Origin: DATLWR01 sp035576205
GTDB lineage: Bacteria > Pseudomonadota > Zetaproteobacteria > Mariprofundales > Mariprofundaceae
Reading direction: 5' to 3'
Assembly (NCBI GenBank): GCA_035576205.1
Contig: DATLWR010000124.1
Span: 1-44,785 of the forward strand
Length of the DNA stretch: 44,785 nucleotides
In this document: positions 1 through 7,458 of the stretch, in pieces
Position numbering within the stretch: position 1 is the first letter of the stretch
Layout: each line of letters begins with the position of its first letter
The notes under the pieces: model-generated
Told to the model about the DNA's origin: nothing
Databases searched by the model: none
The model's input: only the letters and a program-made list of their open reading frames with translations
Made by a program: the position numbers and the translations under genes

Positions 1-2
1 TA

Positions 3-149
3 AACCAAACCGATCAATTAAAAGCAGCCTTCGAAGCACAAGGCGGAAAGGTTATTGAAAAGAAAGAAACAGAAGCGCTAACCCCAGGAATGAAGCTGGC
101 AGGTGCTGCAGCATTAGGAGCCTTACTTTTCGCACTCACTAGAAAATAA
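3..149 (+). CDS. C-terminal fragment of an unknown protein with a terminal hydrophobic segment
   Basis: The frame is open from the left edge to a TAA at 147-149, showing 48 residues; the start lies outside the window. The visible part is a charged, probably helical stretch followed by a hydrophobic segment (about residues 30-46 of the fragment, rich in Ala, Leu and Gly) that ends in TRK at the C-terminus. That arrangement suggests a C-terminal membrane anchor. The DNA is clearly more AT-rich than the genes that follow. It converges on msrB with only 28 bases between the two stops. I do not recognise the family and propose no function. Confidence 0.5.
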   Translation, partial: NQTDQLKAAFEAQGGKVIEKKETEALTPGMKLAGAAALGALLFALTRK

Positions 150-177
150 GCCGCTCTAGTTATTTTATCTTCGCCTT

Positions 178-576
178 CTAATTCCGCTTTTTGAGCTTCA
201 GCGCCGCTGAATTCATGCAGTAGCGCTTGCCGGTCGGTGCTGGGCCATCGTCGAAGACGTGGCCGAGGTGCGCATCGCAGGCGGCGCACAGCACCTCGGT
301 GCGGCGAGCAAACAACGAGCGGTCGTCGGCATAGGCGACATTCTCCTCGATCTTCGGTTGCGAAAAGCTCGGCCAGCCGGTGCCGGAATCGTACTTGTCG
401 GCGCTGTCGAACAGCGGCGTGCCGCAGCAGGCGCAGACGTAGGTGCCGGCCTCATGGCAATCCCAGTATTTGCCGGTGAAGGCACGCTCGGTGCCCTTCT
501 GGCGGCAAATACGGAACTGCTCGTCGGTCAGTTCCGCCTGCCAATCAGCTTCGGTCTTCTCGATCCTGTTTGTCAT
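178..576 (-). CDS. msrB: Peptide-methionine (R)-S-oxide reductase MsrB
   Basis: Reduces the R-epimer of methionine sulfoxide in oxidised proteins, with thioredoxin as electron donor. The 132-residue protein has the full SelR fold signature: zinc-binding CxxC pairs at C48/C51 and C97/C100, the GTGWPSF block near residue 65, and the catalytic Cys120 in RYCMNS. The family usually reads RYC[IV]NS, so Met here is a mild variant. The ATG at 576 is chosen because an AAGGAG ribosome site lies a few bases upstream and MTNRIEKTEADW looks like a normal family N-terminus; an upstream GTG at 594 has no such support. The start lies inside the 3' end of thiI (32-base overlap), so the two are probably co-transcribed. 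No SelR-MsrA fusion; cytoplasmic, no signal peptide. Confidence 0.96.
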   Translation of the reverse strand: MTNRIEKTEADWQAELTDEQFRICRQKGTERAFTGKYWDCHEAGTYVCACCGTPLFDSADKYDSGTGWPSFSQPKIEENVAYADDRSLFARRTEVLCAACDAHLGHVFDDGPAPTGKRYCMNSAALKLKKRN

Positions 577-1729
577 GGGCCTTCTCCTTGCCACCGATAA
601 AGGTGAGCGTGCGGCGCGGGCTTTCCAGCGTGCCGATCGGCAGGACTGCCTCGAAACGAGCCACTGCAGCTTTGTCGGCGTTGGTCTCCGGATGTTTCGC
701 GATCAGGAAGGAGCAGATGTCGCAATACTCCTCGATGGAGATGTCGAAGGTGCCGATGCGCCGGGCGAGCTCGATGATCTCCTCCTTGTCCATGCCGATC
801 AGCGGCGGCAGCAACGGATAGTCGGAGGCGTCGTAGATGGCGTTGATGTTGGCCAACGTCTGGCTCGCCACCTGGCCGAGCGAGTCGCCGGTCACCAGCG
901 CCTGCCCCTTCACCTCGGCGGCAATCTTCGCCGCCTCGCGGATCATCTGCCGCTTGTAAATGATCATGCGGTATTCGGCCGGCACCATGGCGATGGCGTG
1001 GCGCTGGAACTCGTCGAGATCGACCAGATGCAAGTGCACACGGCCCTGGTACCTGGAAAGCTGCCGGGCCAGATCCCTGATCTTGGCGAAGTCGCGGTTG
1101 ATGGTGCTGTTGTAGCAGTGCACCAGCACCACCTCCATGCCGCGCTTCATCATCGTGTAGGCGGCGACCGGCGAATCGATACCTCCGGAGAAAAGCACCA
1201 CGCCCTTGCCGGAGGAGCCGACCGGCAGGCCGCCGATGCCGCGAATCTTCTTGGTGTAGATATAGGCCGCCTCACGGCCGATCTCGACCTGCACGTCGAT
1301 CTCGGCATGGTTGAGGTCCACAGTCAGCCCCAGCTGCCCTTTCAGAAAGCCGCCGATCTCGAAATTGAGCTCCGGCGTCTGCATCGGGAACTGCTTGTTG
1401 CCGCGCTTGGTGGTGACCCGGAACGGCCGGCCGGCGACATTCTCGCCATAGGCCTCGATCACCGCCTGTTTGGCCGTCTCCTGCATGGCTGCCAGCTCCA
1501 GCGGCGCTTCGTGCACGACGGAGAAGTTGCGGATACCGGGAAGCAGCGAAACCAGCTGCAGCATCTCGGGGGTGAGCGCCTCGACCTCGGCCAGCATGCG
1601 GCCATGCTCGCGGTGCAGCGATACCGGCTTGATGGCGCGCTTGATGTTGGCCGCCATCTTCTGTTCGAAGGTGGAGCGGTTCTTGCCCTTGAGGGAAAGC
1701 TCGCCGAAATGGAAAAGGATTTTTGGCAT
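545..1729 (-). CDS. thiI: tRNA 4-thiouridine synthetase ThiI, short form without rhodanese domain
   Basis: ThiI adenylates U8 of tRNA and catalyses sulfur insertion to make 4-thiouridine; in some bacteria it also supplies sulfur for thiamine thiazole. The 394-residue protein has an N-terminal ferredoxin-like region plus THUMP domain (about 1-165) and the PP-loop SGGIDSP at 181-187 that binds ATP. A conserved EYCDIC motif lies near residue 335. The enterobacterial protein has about 90 more residues carrying a rhodanese domain with the persulfide cysteine; that domain is absent here, as in many other bacteria, so sulfur must come from another carrier. The ATG at 1729 has no clear ribosome site but gives the usual N-terminus. 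The 3' end overlaps msrB. A repeat element begins 13 bases upstream of the start. Confidence 0.95.
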   Translation of the reverse strand: MPKILFHFGELSLKGKNRSTFEQKMAANIKRAIKPVSLHREHGRMLAEVEALTPEMLQLVSLLPGIRNFSVVHEAPLELAAMQETAKQAVIEAYGENVAGRPFRVTTKRGNKQFPMQTPELNFEIGGFLKGQLGLTVDLNHAEIDVQVEIGREAAYIYTKKIRGIGGLPVGSSGKGVVLFSGGIDSPVAAYTMMKRGMEVVLVHCYNSTINRDFAKIRDLARQLSRYQGRVHLHLVDLDEFQRHAIAMVPAEYRMIIYKRQMIREAAKIAAEVKGQALVTGDSLGQVASQTLANINAIYDASDYPLLPPLIGMDKEEIIELARRIGTFDISIEEYCDICSFLIAKHPETNADKAAVARFEAVLPIGTLESPRRTLTFIGGKEKAHDKQDREDRS

Positions 1730-1741
1730 CGCGGCAGACTA

Positions 1742-2006
1742 GGGCCTGCCAACAGAAAATGCGAACGAAGCGCTACTGTCAGAAATGAGGCAAGACAAGG
1801 CGCGAGAGGCGCTGTTTGGTGAATCCAAAGAAGCCTTGAGCAACGCAGCATGGCTTCATTTTGGACGTAGCCCTGCGGGACGGGCTGTTTTTGGACGCTG
1901 CGGCGTTATTTCTCCCCGATATGCATTCAGCATATGACGCTCGAAATGCCTGGCAGCGCCCAAAAACAGCCACGTCGCTACGCTCGCATTTTCTGTTGGC
2001 AGGCCC
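1742..2006. repeat. 265-bp non-coding element with 30-bp terminal inverted repeats (MITE-like)
   Basis: The ends, 1742-1771 and 1977-2006, are reverse complements at 28 of 30 positions, including a perfect 23-base outer block. The right half is itself a long imperfect hairpin: 1883-1901 pairs with 1953-1971 (18 of 19), and the tip is formed by ATATGC at 1919-1924 with GCATAT at 1930-1935. No open frame in the interval resembles a protein. The size, terminal inverted repeats and lack of coding content are those of a miniature inverted-repeat element or a large repetitive extragenic palindrome. I see no clear target-site duplication and no second copy in this window. It fills most of the gap between thiI and the 54-residue gene and sits where a thiI promoter would be expected. 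Confidence 0.7.
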
Positions 2007-2014
2007 GGTCGCTT

Positions 2015-2047
2015 GCATCGCAGGCAGCGGTCAGCTGCCTGCGATGC
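2015..2047. repeat. Perfect 14-bp stem hairpin without U-tract
   Basis: Positions 2015-2028 and 2034-2047 are perfect reverse complements around a five-base loop (GGTCA). The hairpin lies 37 bases past the stop codon of the small gene at 2085-2249, read on the minus strand, so it could act as its terminator or an mRNA 3' stabiliser. No run of T follows on either strand, so an ordinary intrinsic terminator is not well supported. It is outside the terminal repeats of the neighbouring element by eight bases. Confidence 0.6.
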
Positions 2048-2084
2048 GGAACCGACGTAAGAGGAAGAGGAGGGGGAGGTTACG

Positions 2085-2249
2085 TCAGTTCCAGTCGAAA
2101 GTTCCGGAGTCGTCGTGCGGCGACTCTTCCTCGATCGGCATATCCAGCATGAAGGCCAATTCGGCGAGCGGCACATGCCGGTTCTTCTCGCTGAGCCATT
2201 TCAGCATCTCCAGCTTGGTCTCAGCCTGGTCTGTGTACATGATCGCCAT
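2085..2249 (-). CDS. Small 54-residue protein of unknown function
   Basis: A short frame beginning MAIMYTDQAETKLEM and ending in TFDWN. The ATG at 2249 is preceded by GGGAGG at seven bases, a strong ribosome site that argues for a real gene; a longer frame running upstream into the divergent gene has no such support. The central part (about residues 10-40) looks like two or three helices, and the stretch around HVPLAELAFMLDMP resembles a helix-turn-helix-like or winged-helix half, followed by an acidic tail. It may bind DNA or a partner protein, but this rests on pattern alone. It is transcribed away from the large secreted protein gene, with the intervening 200 bases as shared promoter space. 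Confidence 0.6.
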   Translation of the reverse strand: MAIMYTDQAETKLEMLKWLSEKNRHVPLAELAFMLDMPIEEESPHDDSGTFDWN

Positions 2250-2331
2250 GGTATTGCCTCCCGGCGTTGGTCTGGGGCGCGCATCGTAGAAAGCGAGCAT
2301 GTCAGGTGAATGACACCGACTATCCCGTGAT

Positions 2332-2360
2332 TTGACTTTGATTCCGGCGCCGTCTAAATC
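2332..2360 (+). promoter_or_regulatory. Possible sigma-70 promoter for the secreted protein gene
   Basis: TTGACT at 2332-2337 matches five of six bases of the -35 consensus. After a 17-base spacer comes TAAATC at 2355-2360, a weak -10. Initiation would be near 2367, giving a leader of about 80 bases to the ATG at 2450. The weak -10 keeps confidence low. Confidence 0.35.
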
Positions 2361-2449
2361 CGGATACGACCCATTCGCATCCGACGATGGGCCGCGCCAA
2401 CCGGGGAACCTCGCCAACACATCAGCTTCGACGAGGAGGGAGGCCATCG

Positions 2450-4681
2450 ATGGGGCATGAATCATGTCGTAGCGGTTTATTCTTCCGGCACAACTGCCGG
2501 GTAGCTGCCGGGTTGCTTGCGTTTCTCCTGGCGGCTGCCCCGGCATGGCCGGCGGACCGAACACAACCCCAGGCCGAACGCCCCGCCATCCAGACCCAGC
2601 GTGCAGCGCCTGTCCGTGCACAGAATATCCATTTGCCGCCACCGGTGGCCGTGCCGACCATTGCCAGCCCGGCCGAAGGCGCCTCGGTGAGCGGCGATAT
2701 CCCCTTGCTGGTCGAACTGCCGTCGGGCGTCACGGCCAAGCTATTCTCCTTCGAATTCGCCTATTTCGATACGAGCCGCAATGCCTGGGCCTATCCGGGT
2801 ACGCTGGACGAAGCCCTGCTGGATGCCGGCAGCCCCGGCGCCAAGCGGATCAAGGCTGCCCTGCTGCTCGACCGCTTTCATCATGCCACCCAATGGAAGG
2901 TGCATGTCCGCATGGCCGATCCGCCGGGACCATGGAGCGACTGGCGCACATTCACCATTGCACCAGCCATGCAGCGCTCGAATGCAACCCTGGCTGCAAG
3001 CGGCCAGACCGCCGCCGGCAGACAGGCGCCTGCCGCGCCGCCCCCGGCCAAAACGCAGGCCCAGCGTACGGCAAGGTTACAGGTATTCCGCACCGGCCCG
3101 GGACCGCGAACCATCAAGCTCAAGGTGTGGAACGGCATTCCCGGGCTCGACGGCGGACCGGGCGCCCATATCGATGGCCCGATACAGATCGACTGGCAGC
3201 GCCAGAACCTCAACTGGTCGTTCCAGTATTCCGCGAGCGGCTTCCGTGCCGGCACGACCTTCCACTGGCAGCTGTCGCGGGCGCCGTTCCCCGACTGGAT
3301 CGACTGGCAGCCGACACCGGGCTTCGGCCTGACCGGCAGCATCGCCGCCAAACCGGGCCAGTATTTCACCGTCAACCTGGAGCCCCTGGCGCCGCGTCCG
3401 CCGGAGTGGTGGAAGAACCATGCCAAGATCGGCCAGCAGCCGGCCAGCCAGATGATTATCGTCAAGCCGCAGCCGCAAGCAGGAGGGAACGGTCCCCAGC
3501 GCTCGGCAGCTCCGGTCATGCCGAAACAGAACCCGCCGGCCGGCGGCAATGCCCTGACCATGAAAATGGTGCAACCCTCGCTGCTGATGGCGCCACTGCC
3601 CGCCTCGCTGACACTTTACCTGCGCGTCGTGCTGCTCGATGCGGCGGGCCATGTCGTCGGCCGCCCGAGCAATAGCGTGGAGATGCGCTTCGGCCCGGCC
3701 GAAAAGCCGGCCGGCATCGACAGCACCACCTTCAGCTGGCCGCAGTTCGCCTATGCCGGCTACCGCACCATGTACGGCTACACCTTCGACTGGCAGTGCC
3801 ATGTGAAGGCCAGCCAGGATCTCGATCTCGGCATGGGACTCAAGATCCACAAGGGTGACACGAACAATGTCTGCGAGGACAACTCCAGCGTGCTCGACGA
3901 CATCGCCGATGCGTTCAGTTCGTTCATCGACATGGTCAAGGACTTCGTCAACTGGGTCTCGAAGACCTATGCCTCACTGAAGGCCGATCTTGTCTCCTAC
4001 GTGGCGTCCGCACTCCCCGGTTGTGACGACTATTGCAAGGCGGCGCTGAAAGCCGGCCTAGACTACGGCATGACGGCGCTCGGCATGCCGCCGGAACTGC
4101 CCGACTTCGACCAGCTCGAGGCGATGGGCGAAGGGTATCTCGTCGACACCCTCGCCCAGCAGGCGGCGCAAAGCGGCGTACCCTTCTCCGAAGATGCCAC
4201 GAAATATGCGGTGCAGACGATGATCGACAAGGGCAAGGAGGCGGCCGATTCCGGCAGCGGCACCGGAGCATCGATCTGGATTCCCGATACCCATTACCAG
4301 TACCGGCCGCTACTGGTGATGCTGCAGCTCGACAATCCGGCCAACCGCACAGCGATGCCGGTGACACTGACCATCACGGATACCGGTGGCGATCACTACC
4401 TGGCGCAATCGATCCAGATTCCGCCCATGGCGGCAAAGCGCTCATACAAGGTGGCCGTGGCACTGAAACCGAAGGATGACCCGAAAGCGTGGATGGATCT
4501 GCTGCCCAGCGACCCGTCCACATTCATCACCGACTGGGTTACCAAGATGGACCAGGCGCACAACGCCCTGAAACAGTGGCGTGCCAAATACTGCAAGGGC
4601 AACGTCACCCTGCGAGTCGAGGCATCGTCGGCGCTGTATCACGCATCGTTCGATCAGACGCTGGCGCAGGGTTGCCAGTGA
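2450..4681 (+). CDS. Large secreted protein of unknown function with beta-sandwich-like N-terminal repeats
   Basis: The 743-residue product has a Sec signal peptide (charged start, hydrophobic stretch about residues 19-32, Ala-Trp-Pro-Ala region before likely cleavage). The ATG at 2450 follows GAGGAGGGAGG. Residues about 60-170 and 220-320 are rich in W, P and beta-forming residues and resemble Ig/fibronectin-like domains (for example WSDWRTFTI and WIDWQP). Proline- and glutamine-rich linkers join them. The C-terminal half has a helical region with a paired-cysteine segment (GCDDYC) and the block ALGMPPELPDFDQL, then another beta-rich domain ending in a Cys. No catalytic motif is recognised. 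It is followed after 26 bases by a lipoprotein gene with its own ribosome site, so the two are probably an operon. Export is well supported; function is unknown. Confidence 0.8.
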   Translation: MGHESCRSGLFFRHNCRVAAGLLAFLLAAAPAWPADRTQPQAERPAIQTQRAAPVRAQNIHLPPPVAVPTIASPAEGASVSGDIPLLVELPSGVTAKLFSFEFAYFDTSRNAWAYPGTLDEALLDAGSPGAKRIKAALLLDRFHHATQWKVHVRMADPPGPWSDWRTFTIAPAMQRSNATLAASGQTAAGRQAPAAPPPAKTQAQRTARLQVFRTGPGPRTIKLKVWNGIPGLDGGPGAHIDGPIQIDWQRQNLNWSFQYSASGFRAGTTFHWQLSRAPFPDWIDWQPTPGFGLTGSIAAKPGQYFTVNLEPLAPRPPEWWKNHAKIGQQPASQMIIVKPQPQAGGNGPQRSAAPVMPKQNPPAGGNALTMKMVQPSLLMAPLPASLTLYLRVVLLDAAGHVVGRPSNSVEMRFGPAEKPAGIDSTTFSWPQFAYAGYRTMYGYTFDWQCHVKASQDLDLGMGLKIHKGDTNNVCEDNSSVLDDIADAFSSFIDMVKDFVNWVSKTYASLKADLVSYVASALPGCDDYCKAALKAGLDYGMTALGMPPELPDFDQLEAMGEGYLVDTLAQQAAQSGVPFSEDATKYAVQTMIDKGKEAADSGSGTGASIWIPDTHYQYRPLLVMLQLDNPANRTAMPVTLTITDTGGDHYLAQSIQIPPMAAKRSYKVAVALKPKDDPKAWMDLLPSDPSTFITDWVTKMDQAHNALKQWRAKYCKGNVTLRVEASSALYHASFDQTLAQGCQ

Positions 4682-4707
4682 CAACCATCTCCCAAGGGAG
4701 GCGAACC

Positions 4708-5241
4708 ATGGAATCAAATCCTACGAAAATCCTGATGGCCGTGCTGCTCGCCGGCATGGCCCTGCTCGCCGGAGGCTGCGGCAACAGCGGCCAGCAAGCC
4801 AAGACACCGGAAAGCAGCATTGATCCATGCGGCTACCTGACCTCCACTGACATCGAAAACGTGCTCGGCTGGAAGGTCGCCACCACGGAACCCAAGGCCT
4901 ACGGGCCGACAGGCACATGCACCTACAAGAGCGCCACGCCGTACAGTGCAAAAGGGATGCAGGTGCTGACCGTGACCATCGCCAAGGGGATGTCGGACAT
5001 CAATACCTCCGATGCCATGGTGGCCTGGCGCAAGCAGCAGTACGAAAGCTACAAGGAGATGGCCGGACAGGTGATTGTCGAATCGCTGGATGGCCTCGGC
5101 GTCCCCGCCATCGTCAATGGCATGGAAGGAACGCTGGGACTCGAGATGAGCGTGGGCGACAAGCTCATTACGGCCTCATTGGTCGATTCCCCGGCGACAG
5201 CGAAAAAACTCGGCGAAAAGATTCTCGCGCACGCCAAATAG
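4708..5241 (+). CDS. Predicted lipoprotein of unknown function
   Basis: The 177-residue product starts MESNPTK after an AAGGGAGG ribosome site at six bases. A short hydrophobic stretch ends in the lipobox LLAGGC, so Cys near residue 30 should be lipid-modified and the protein tethered to a membrane. The mature part begins with a Ser/Gln/Pro linker and then DPCGYLTSTDIENVLGW with a second Cys in the GTCTYKS segment. This two-cysteine layout with a short helix recalls DUF3558-like lipoprotein domains known mainly from actinobacteria, a resemblance I cannot verify here. It lies directly downstream of the large secreted protein and likely shares its transcript; a partnership at the cell surface or periplasm is an inference. 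Confidence 0.75.
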   Translation: MESNPTKILMAVLLAGMALLAGGCGNSGQQAKTPESSIDPCGYLTSTDIENVLGWKVATTEPKAYGPTGTCTYKSATPYSAKGMQVLTVTIAKGMSDINTSDAMVAWRKQQYESYKEMAGQVIVESLDGLGVPAIVNGMEGTLGLEMSVGDKLITASLVDSPATAKKLGEKILAHAK

Positions 5242-5244
5242 CGC

Positions 5245-5916
5245 CTATACCGCTGATCGTTTGACCGCCAGTGTCAGACCGTCGGCGAGCGGCAGCATGG
5301 CCAGGTCGATGCGTTCGTCGTCCCTGAGTTTGTCGTTCAGCGCCCGAATCGCCCGGGTGGATTCCTCCCGGTTTTTGGCATCGACGACACTGCCGCCCCA
5401 CAGCACGTTATCGACGGCGATGACGCCACCCGGTTTCACCAGCTGCAGGCAGCGCTCGTAATAGCCGTCGTAATTGACCTTGTCGGCATCGATGAAGGCG
5501 AAATCGAATGATTCCGCCTCGCCGCGTGCCAGCAATCCGTCGAGACTCTTCAGTGCCGGGCCGAGCTCCAGCCGAACCTTGTGCGACACGCCCGCCTCCT
5601 CCCAGAAGCGGTGCGCCACGAAGGTCCAGCGCTCGGAGATATCGCAGGTGACGATCTCGCCATCCAGGGGCAGCGACAACGCCATCCACAGCGTGGCATA
5701 GCCGGTGTAGGTGCCGACCTCGATGACCCGTTTCGCCCCGATCAGCCTGAGCAGCATCGCCATGAACTGCCCCTGTTCGGGTGCGGAACGCATCTCGGAC
5801 ATCTCCTCCCGCTCGGTCGCCTCGCGCAACTGTTGCAGTGGCAACGGTTCACGCAGGCCCACCCGCAGCAGGTAGTCGTACAGCTCGCCCTCGACGCCGA
5901 TGGTACGGTTGGCCAT
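5245..5916 (-). CDS. SAM-dependent O-methyltransferase, caffeoyl-CoA OMT type
   Basis: A 223-residue class I methyltransferase. Motif I is EVGTYTGYATLWMAL around residue 66, followed by the acidic CDISERW, then FIDADKVNYDGYYE near residue 140, which in this family holds the divalent cation, and VIAVDNVLWGGSV. These are the hallmarks of the cation-dependent O-methyltransferase_3 family, which methylates catechol-type hydroxyls; the bacterial substrate is usually unknown. The ATG at 5916 overlaps the stop of the upstream DUF523 gene as ATGA, indicating translational coupling. It converges on the lipoprotein gene with only three bases between stops. Confidence 0.9.
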   Translation of the reverse strand: MANRTIGVEGELYDYLLRVGLREPLPLQQLREATEREEMSEMRSAPEQGQFMAMLLRLIGAKRVIEVGTYTGYATLWMALSLPLDGEIVTCDISERWTFVAHRFWEEAGVSHKVRLELGPALKSLDGLLARGEAESFDFAFIDADKVNYDGYYERCLQLVKPGGVIAVDNVLWGGSVVDAKNREESTRAIRALNDKLRDDERIDLAMLPLADGLTLAVKRSAV

Positions 5917-6407
5917 CAGGCGACCTCGATCCAGTGCAGGTAGGCAGCCGCCTCGTCGAGTCGCTCCTCGCTGAATACCCGGATGCCGTGCCGCTCCAGC
6001 AATCGCGCCGTCAGTCCCTGGCCGGCCACTTTCACTCCCGAAAAACTGCCGTCGCCGACACGTGCCGATCCGCAGGAGGGACTGCCCTCCTTGAGGATCG
6101 CCATGCGAATACCGTGCTGCCGGCAGACGGCAAGTGCCTTCTCGGCACCTTCCAGAAAGGCATCGGTGACATCCGTTCCTTCGCGGGTATGGATCGTAGC
6201 CCGGCCGAACAGCACCGCCTCGGCGTTGCCGCCATCGATCTCGGCAGCCGGACGCGGCACAGCAAGGCCGCCCGCGACTTCCGGACAGAACGGCAAAAGA
6301 CGCCCTTCGCTCTGCCAGCCGGCCAGCAGGCCGTCCTGGCGGCAATCACCGCCGTCGTAGCGGACCTTTTGCCCCAGCAGGCAGGCACTGACGAGGATTC
6401 TCTGCAT
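5916..6407 (-). CDS. DUF523 family protein
   Basis: The 163-residue protein begins MQRILVSACLLGQKVRYDGG, the standard opening of DUF523, and carries the second conserved cysteine block KEGSPSCG near residue 110. The conserved cysteines suggest metal or thiol chemistry, but the biochemical role of the family is not established to my knowledge. Two ATG codons are adjacent (6410 and 6407); I chose the second because it gives the family-typical start, and neither has a clear ribosome site. The stop overlaps the start of the methyltransferase (ATGA), so the two are translated together. Upstream lies the divergent MipA-like gene. Confidence 0.88.
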   Translation of the reverse strand: MQRILVSACLLGQKVRYDGGDCRQDGLLAGWQSEGRLLPFCPEVAGGLAVPRPAAEIDGGNAEAVLFGRATIHTREGTDVTDAFLEGAEKALAVCRQHGIRMAILKEGSPSCGSARVGDGSFSGVKVAGQGLTARLLERHGIRVFSEERLDEAAAYLHWIEVA

Positions 6408-6587
6408 CATTTGGTTACTGTAGCCACACAAGCCGGCCGGATAAAGCGATTGCAGCAGGCGGACAGGTATAATCTTCCTACCATGCCATGCCTAGAACAT
6501 CGATTCACATATTGAATAGGTTGATATATGCAACTATTTTGCGGCCCGGAGAGCCGGAGGGATACACTGACGTATATGGAGCGTGAG

Positions 6588-7454
6588 ATGAAACGCATCA
6601 AACAGGGATTCACGGTCATCGCCCGTATGCGGGCCATCCGCTCCCTCGCCCTGCAACTGACGCTCGCCCTGCTGTTGCCGGCGACAGCACTGGCCGCCGA
6701 AAACCGGCCACGCTGGGAAGCGGGCATTGCCGTTGGTGTTGCATCGCTGCCGCAATACATGGGCAGCGACGAGCGCTATACCTTCGCCGTGCCGCTGCCG
6801 TACATCATCTACCGCAGCGAGCGCCTCAATTTCGGACGCAACGGCCTGCGCGCCGAGCTGTTCGACAGGGGCAGACTGTCGGTGGACCTCAGTCTCGGTG
6901 CCGGCATGCCGGTGAGAAACAGCAACCGCGCCCGTGCCGGCATGCCGCCGCTGAACTTCAACCTGCAGGCGGGGCCGCGCATCAACTGGCAGTTCTATCA
7001 AACCGCCCACAGCGCCCTGAGCCTGCGGCTGCCCTGGCGCGGCGTCATGGATATCAAGGGGCACTACCTCGGCTGGGTTAGCGAACCGGACCTCTACCTG
7101 CGGCTGATACCATCCGACAATATCGAATGGCGCCTGACCGCCGGCGCATTGTTCGCCTCGGCGCGTTACAACGATACCTACTACAGCGTGGCTCCCGCCT
7201 ATGCCACCGCCACTCGCCCCGCCTATCAGGCGCGGGGCGGCCTGCACTCGCTGTCGCTGGGCGCCTCGATGCTCTGGACGCTGGATGATCGCCTGCGCCT
7301 GTTCGGCAGCGTGCGCTACCGCAACCTAAGTCCCGGCGTGGTGGCGGGCAGCCCGCTGGTCAAGACACCGCATTACCTTTCGGCCGCCATCGGCCTGGCC
7401 TGGAGCTTCTACCAGTCGGACGAACGGGTGCAATCGGGAACGGCGGACGACTGA
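6588..7454 (+). CDS. MipA/OmpV-family outer-membrane protein
   Basis: The 288-residue product has a signal peptide (hydrophobic about residues 14-35, ending near ALAAENRPRWE) and then alternating beta-strand segments ending SAAIGLAWSFYQS, as expected of an outer-membrane barrel. The segment VGVASLPQYMGSDERYTFAVP is typical of MipA/OmpV proteins, which in enteric bacteria scaffold MltA and murein synthesis or serve as immunogenic barrels. The start at 6588 has GGAG at six bases; the in-frame ATG at 6576 is less well placed. A TATAAT lies at 6468-6473 but without a convincing -35. The 3' end meets the heme-domain gene tail to tail with four bases between. Confidence 0.85.
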   Translation: MKRIKQGFTVIARMRAIRSLALQLTLALLLPATALAAENRPRWEAGIAVGVASLPQYMGSDERYTFAVPLPYIIYRSERLNFGRNGLRAELFDRGRLSVDLSLGAGMPVRNSNRARAGMPPLNFNLQAGPRINWQFYQTAHSALSLRLPWRGVMDIKGHYLGWVSEPDLYLRLIPSDNIEWRLTAGALFASARYNDTYYSVAPAYATATRPAYQARGGLHSLSLGASMLWTLDDRLRLFGSVRYRNLSPGVVAGSPLVKTPHYLSAAIGLAWSFYQSDERVQSGTADD

Positions 7455-7458
7455 ACGG

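Noticed and set aside
443..1822. Long plus-strand frame antisense to thiI and msrB
   Set aside because: It mirrors thiI in a high-GC region, has no ribosome site and no recognisable domain; thiI has clear family motifs.
6468..6473. Perfect TATAAT upstream of the MipA-like gene
   Set aside because: No acceptable -35 lies at 15-19 bases and there is no extended -10, so I do not list it as a promoter.
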